DNA of 64,000 nt from Streptomyces sp. NRRL F-5126 (GTDB lineage: Bacteria; Actinomycetota; Actinomycetes; Streptomycetales; Streptomycetaceae): positions 124,001-188,000 of the forward strand of contig NZ_JOFZ01000003.1 of NCBI RefSeq assembly GCF_000721265.1, written 5' to 3'. The notes beneath the pieces are model-generated. The model searched no databases. It was not told the DNA's origin and saw nothing but the letters and a program-made list of their open reading frames with translations. Numbering within the stretch: the first letter of the stretch is position 1; every line of letters starts with the position of its first letter. The position numbers and the translations under genes are program-made. This document shows positions 62,486-64,000 of the stretch, piece by piece.

Positions 62486-63898
62486 CTACGGCAGCCGGTC
62501 GGCGACCTCCGCGACGAGGGCGTCGTCCGCCGCCAGGTCCTGCGCGCCGAGCAGGGCGAGCAGCGCCCTGACCGCGTCCGCCGGCCTCCGCGCCCGCCAG
62601 GCCCCGTGCAGCCGCGCGGCGGCCGGGTCGGCGTACGGCAGGCCGTCCCGGCTCGCCGCCGCCCAGACGGCGAGTGCACGCGCCAGGTACGGCGTCTCGC
62701 GCCCGGCGGCGCGCAGTTCGCGCACGGGTGCCAGCCAGCGTTCGGGGATCTTGAGCGAGCTGTCGGTGGCGACCTGGCCGAGCCGGTGGTGCACCGCCGG
62801 GTTGGTGAACCGCTCGATCAGGGTGTCCACGTATGCGGGGACGTCGAGGCCCGGCGCGCGGGGCAGTGTGGGTGCGACCTCCGCGCACAGCGTGCGCACC
62901 GCGGCCTCCCCCCAGCCGGTGGCGAGCGCGTCGGCCACCGTCGTGCGGCCGTCGCGCAGGCCCAGGTGGGCGAGGAGCGAGTGCGCGCCGTTCAGCAGCC
63001 GCAGTTTGGTGAGCTGGTACGGCGTCACATCGGCGACGAACTCGGCGCCGCCGGCCTCCCAGTGGGGGCGCGCGCCGGCGAACCGGTCCTCGATCACCCA
63101 CTGCGTGTACGGCTCGCAGCTGACGGCGGCGGCGTCACGCACGCCGAGAGCGCGTGCCGCGGTGGCGAGGTCGCTTTCGGTGGTGGCGGGCACGATGCGG
63201 TCGACGACGGTGGCGGGGAACGACACCGCGCCGCTCGCCAGCCACGACAGCAGGGCGTCGCGCTCGGGCCAGGCCGTCGCGGCGGCGAACTCCGCTACGA
63301 GGCGGGCCAGTACGGGGCCGTTGCCGGCCATGTTGTCGCAGCACACCACCGTTATCGGGGCTCCCGGCCCACGCAGCCGGGCGCGCAGTCCCGCCGCCAG
63401 CTGCCCGACCGGGGTGGCGTGTGCGCCGCTCGCCGGGTCGGCCGCGAGGTCGGCCGCGATCAGCGGGTCGGTGAGGTCGAGGCCGCCGCCCGCCGGATCC
63501 CTGCGGTAGCCCTTCTCCGTGACGGTGGTGGTGACGACGGCGGTGCCGGGTGCGGCGAGCAACTCGCGCAGCCGTCCGGCGTCCGCCGTGGCATGCAGGG
63601 TCTCGGCGAGCGCGCCAGACACCCGGGTGGCGGGGTCCTCGGGGTCGCGGAAGGTGACCGAGTACAGGTTGTCCTGGGCGCGCAGCGCGTCGAGGACGGT
63701 ACGGCTGTGCTGGGCGACCCCGGCGATCCCCCAGTCCTCCCCCGCGGCCTCGGTGTACAGGGCCTGGTGGGCGCGGTGGAAGGCACCGAGGCCCAGGTGG
63801 ACGATGCGGGGCCTGCGGCCGCCTGCGCGTGGCGCGGGGCGCGCCGCGTGGGGCAGGGCGGCGACGGCCGCGTTCGACAGGCCGGTCATCGCGCTCAC
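62486..63898 (-). CDS. Mannitol dehydrogenase family protein (fructuronate reductase-like)
   Basis: A 470-residue polyol/hexuronate dehydrogenase. The NAD-binding loop is [19 protein letters not shown] (about 32-50) and the catalytic block is [17 protein letters not shown] (K-x4-N-x2-H, about 293-309). [20 protein letters not shown] is characteristic. The GTG start overlaps the upstream stop (GTGA). The upstream gene is a mannonate dehydratase type protein, so reduction of fructuronate to mannonate (UxuB) is the best guess for the activity. Confidence 0.9.
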   Translation of the reverse strand: MSAMTGLSNAAVAALPHAARPAPRAGGRRPRIVHLGLGAFHRAHQALYTEAAGEDWGIAGVAQHSRTVLDALRAQDNLYSVTFRDPEDPATRVSGALAETLHATADAGRLRELLAAPGTAVVTTTVTEKGYRRDPAGGGLDLTDPLIAADLAADPASGAHATPVGQLAAGLRARLRGPGAPITVVCCDNMAGNGPVLARLVAEFAAATAWPERDALLSWLASGAVSFPATVVDRIVPATTESDLATAARALGVRDAAAVSCEPYTQWVIEDRFAGARPHWEAGGAEFVADVTPYQLTKLRLLNGAHSLLAHLGLRDGRTTVADALATGWGEAAVRTLCAEVAPTLPRAPGLDVPAYVDTLIERFTNPAVHHRLGQVATDSSLKIPERWLAPVRELRAAGRETPYLARALAVWAAASRDGLPYADPAAARLHGAWRARRPADAVRALLALLGAQDLAADDALVAEVADRLP

Positions 63899-64000
63899 CA
63901 GTCGTGCACGGAGCCGTCGCGGCGGCGGCTGACCGGCAGGTACCTGGCGTCGTACGGGAAGCGCTCGGCGGCCTTCTCGTCGAACTCGACGCCGAGGCCG
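63895..64000 (-). CDS. C-terminus of a mannonate/galactonate dehydratase (enolase superfamily), cut by the window
   Basis: Only the last 34 codons are visible: [20 protein letters not shown] followed by [14 protein letters not shown] and the stop. The [10 protein letters not shown]...LPVSR...GSVHDW end matches ManD/RspA-type D-mannonate dehydratases. It overlaps the mannitol dehydrogenase family gene by 4 nt and should be the upstream partner in a hexuronate operon. Confidence 0.8.
   Translation of the reverse strand, partial: GLGVEFDEKAAERFPYDARYLPVSRRRDGSVHDW

Overview
The window is a 64 kb piece of a high-GC actinobacterial chromosome, most likely Streptomyces or a close relative. The signs are strong G/C bias at third codon positions, frequent GTG and TTG starts, ATGA/GTGA gene overlaps, DmdR/IdeR-type iron boxes, and Streptomyces-typical families (EfeUOB, PcaL, DUF2267, a DUF5955-like protein, a YheO-like HTH). 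It looks like chromosome given over to catabolism, transport and local regulation. No rRNA, tRNA, CRISPR array or large biosynthetic cluster was seen.

Layout. 1-1324: truncated asparagine synthetase. 1449-6129: reductive pyrimidine degradation operon (beta-ureidopropionase, class III aminotransferase, dihydropyrimidinase, F420/flavin LLM oxidoreductase) behind a promoter with a 20-bp palindrome in its spacer. 6398-8606: secreted alginate-lyase-like lipoprotein and a small conserved protein. 8725-12964: GntR regulator, two membrane proteins (DUF969, DUF979), pyrrolidone-carboxylate peptidase and DUF2891, probably for 5-oxoproline or pyroglutamyl peptide use. 13114-15982: exonuclease III, an MBL-fold hydrolase and the fused PcaL of the beta-ketoadipate pathway. 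15995-23546: a scarred segment holding an integrase remnant, a gutted ABC exporter and an iron-boxed efeUOB/copD block, ending in a second, broken copy of the pcaL 5' end. 23610-30050: LacI-controlled sugar ABC transporter plus GH35 beta-galactosidase. 30125-36682: P450-TetR-ferredoxin operon, divergent MMPL exporter and a two-component system. 36796-38674: small hypothetical genes, a peroxiredoxin and a membrane protein. 38671-45023: ROK kinase, CUT2-type sugar ABC transporter, GntR regulator and Gfo/Idh/MocA dehydrogenase.

45066-60029 is mainly a purine catabolism region: P450, allantoicase, allantoinase, an IclR (AllR-like) regulator, MobA-like nucleotidyltransferase, malate synthase, sugar MFS permease, chitosanase, 8-oxoguanine deaminase, uricase and a fused OHCU decarboxylase-HIU hydrolase. 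Together these take urate to allantoin, allantoate and glyoxylate, and malate synthase moves glyoxylate into central metabolism. The same 17-bp operator sits in the promoters of allB, the uricase operon and aceB, so the three units read as one regulon under the IclR protein. 60160-64000: HAD dehalogenase, chaB remnant, DUF2267 gene, HTH gene with a small thiamine-binding-like gene, and a hexuronate-type pair (mannitol dehydrogenase family plus the end of a mannonate dehydratase).

The main result is the number of paired regulator/operator sets that can be read from sequence alone. No wholly new system was found. The best candidates for undescribed biology are the pcp-DUF969-DUF979-DUF2891 operon, the LLM enzyme in the pyrimidine operon, and the pcaL-flanked iron uptake segment.
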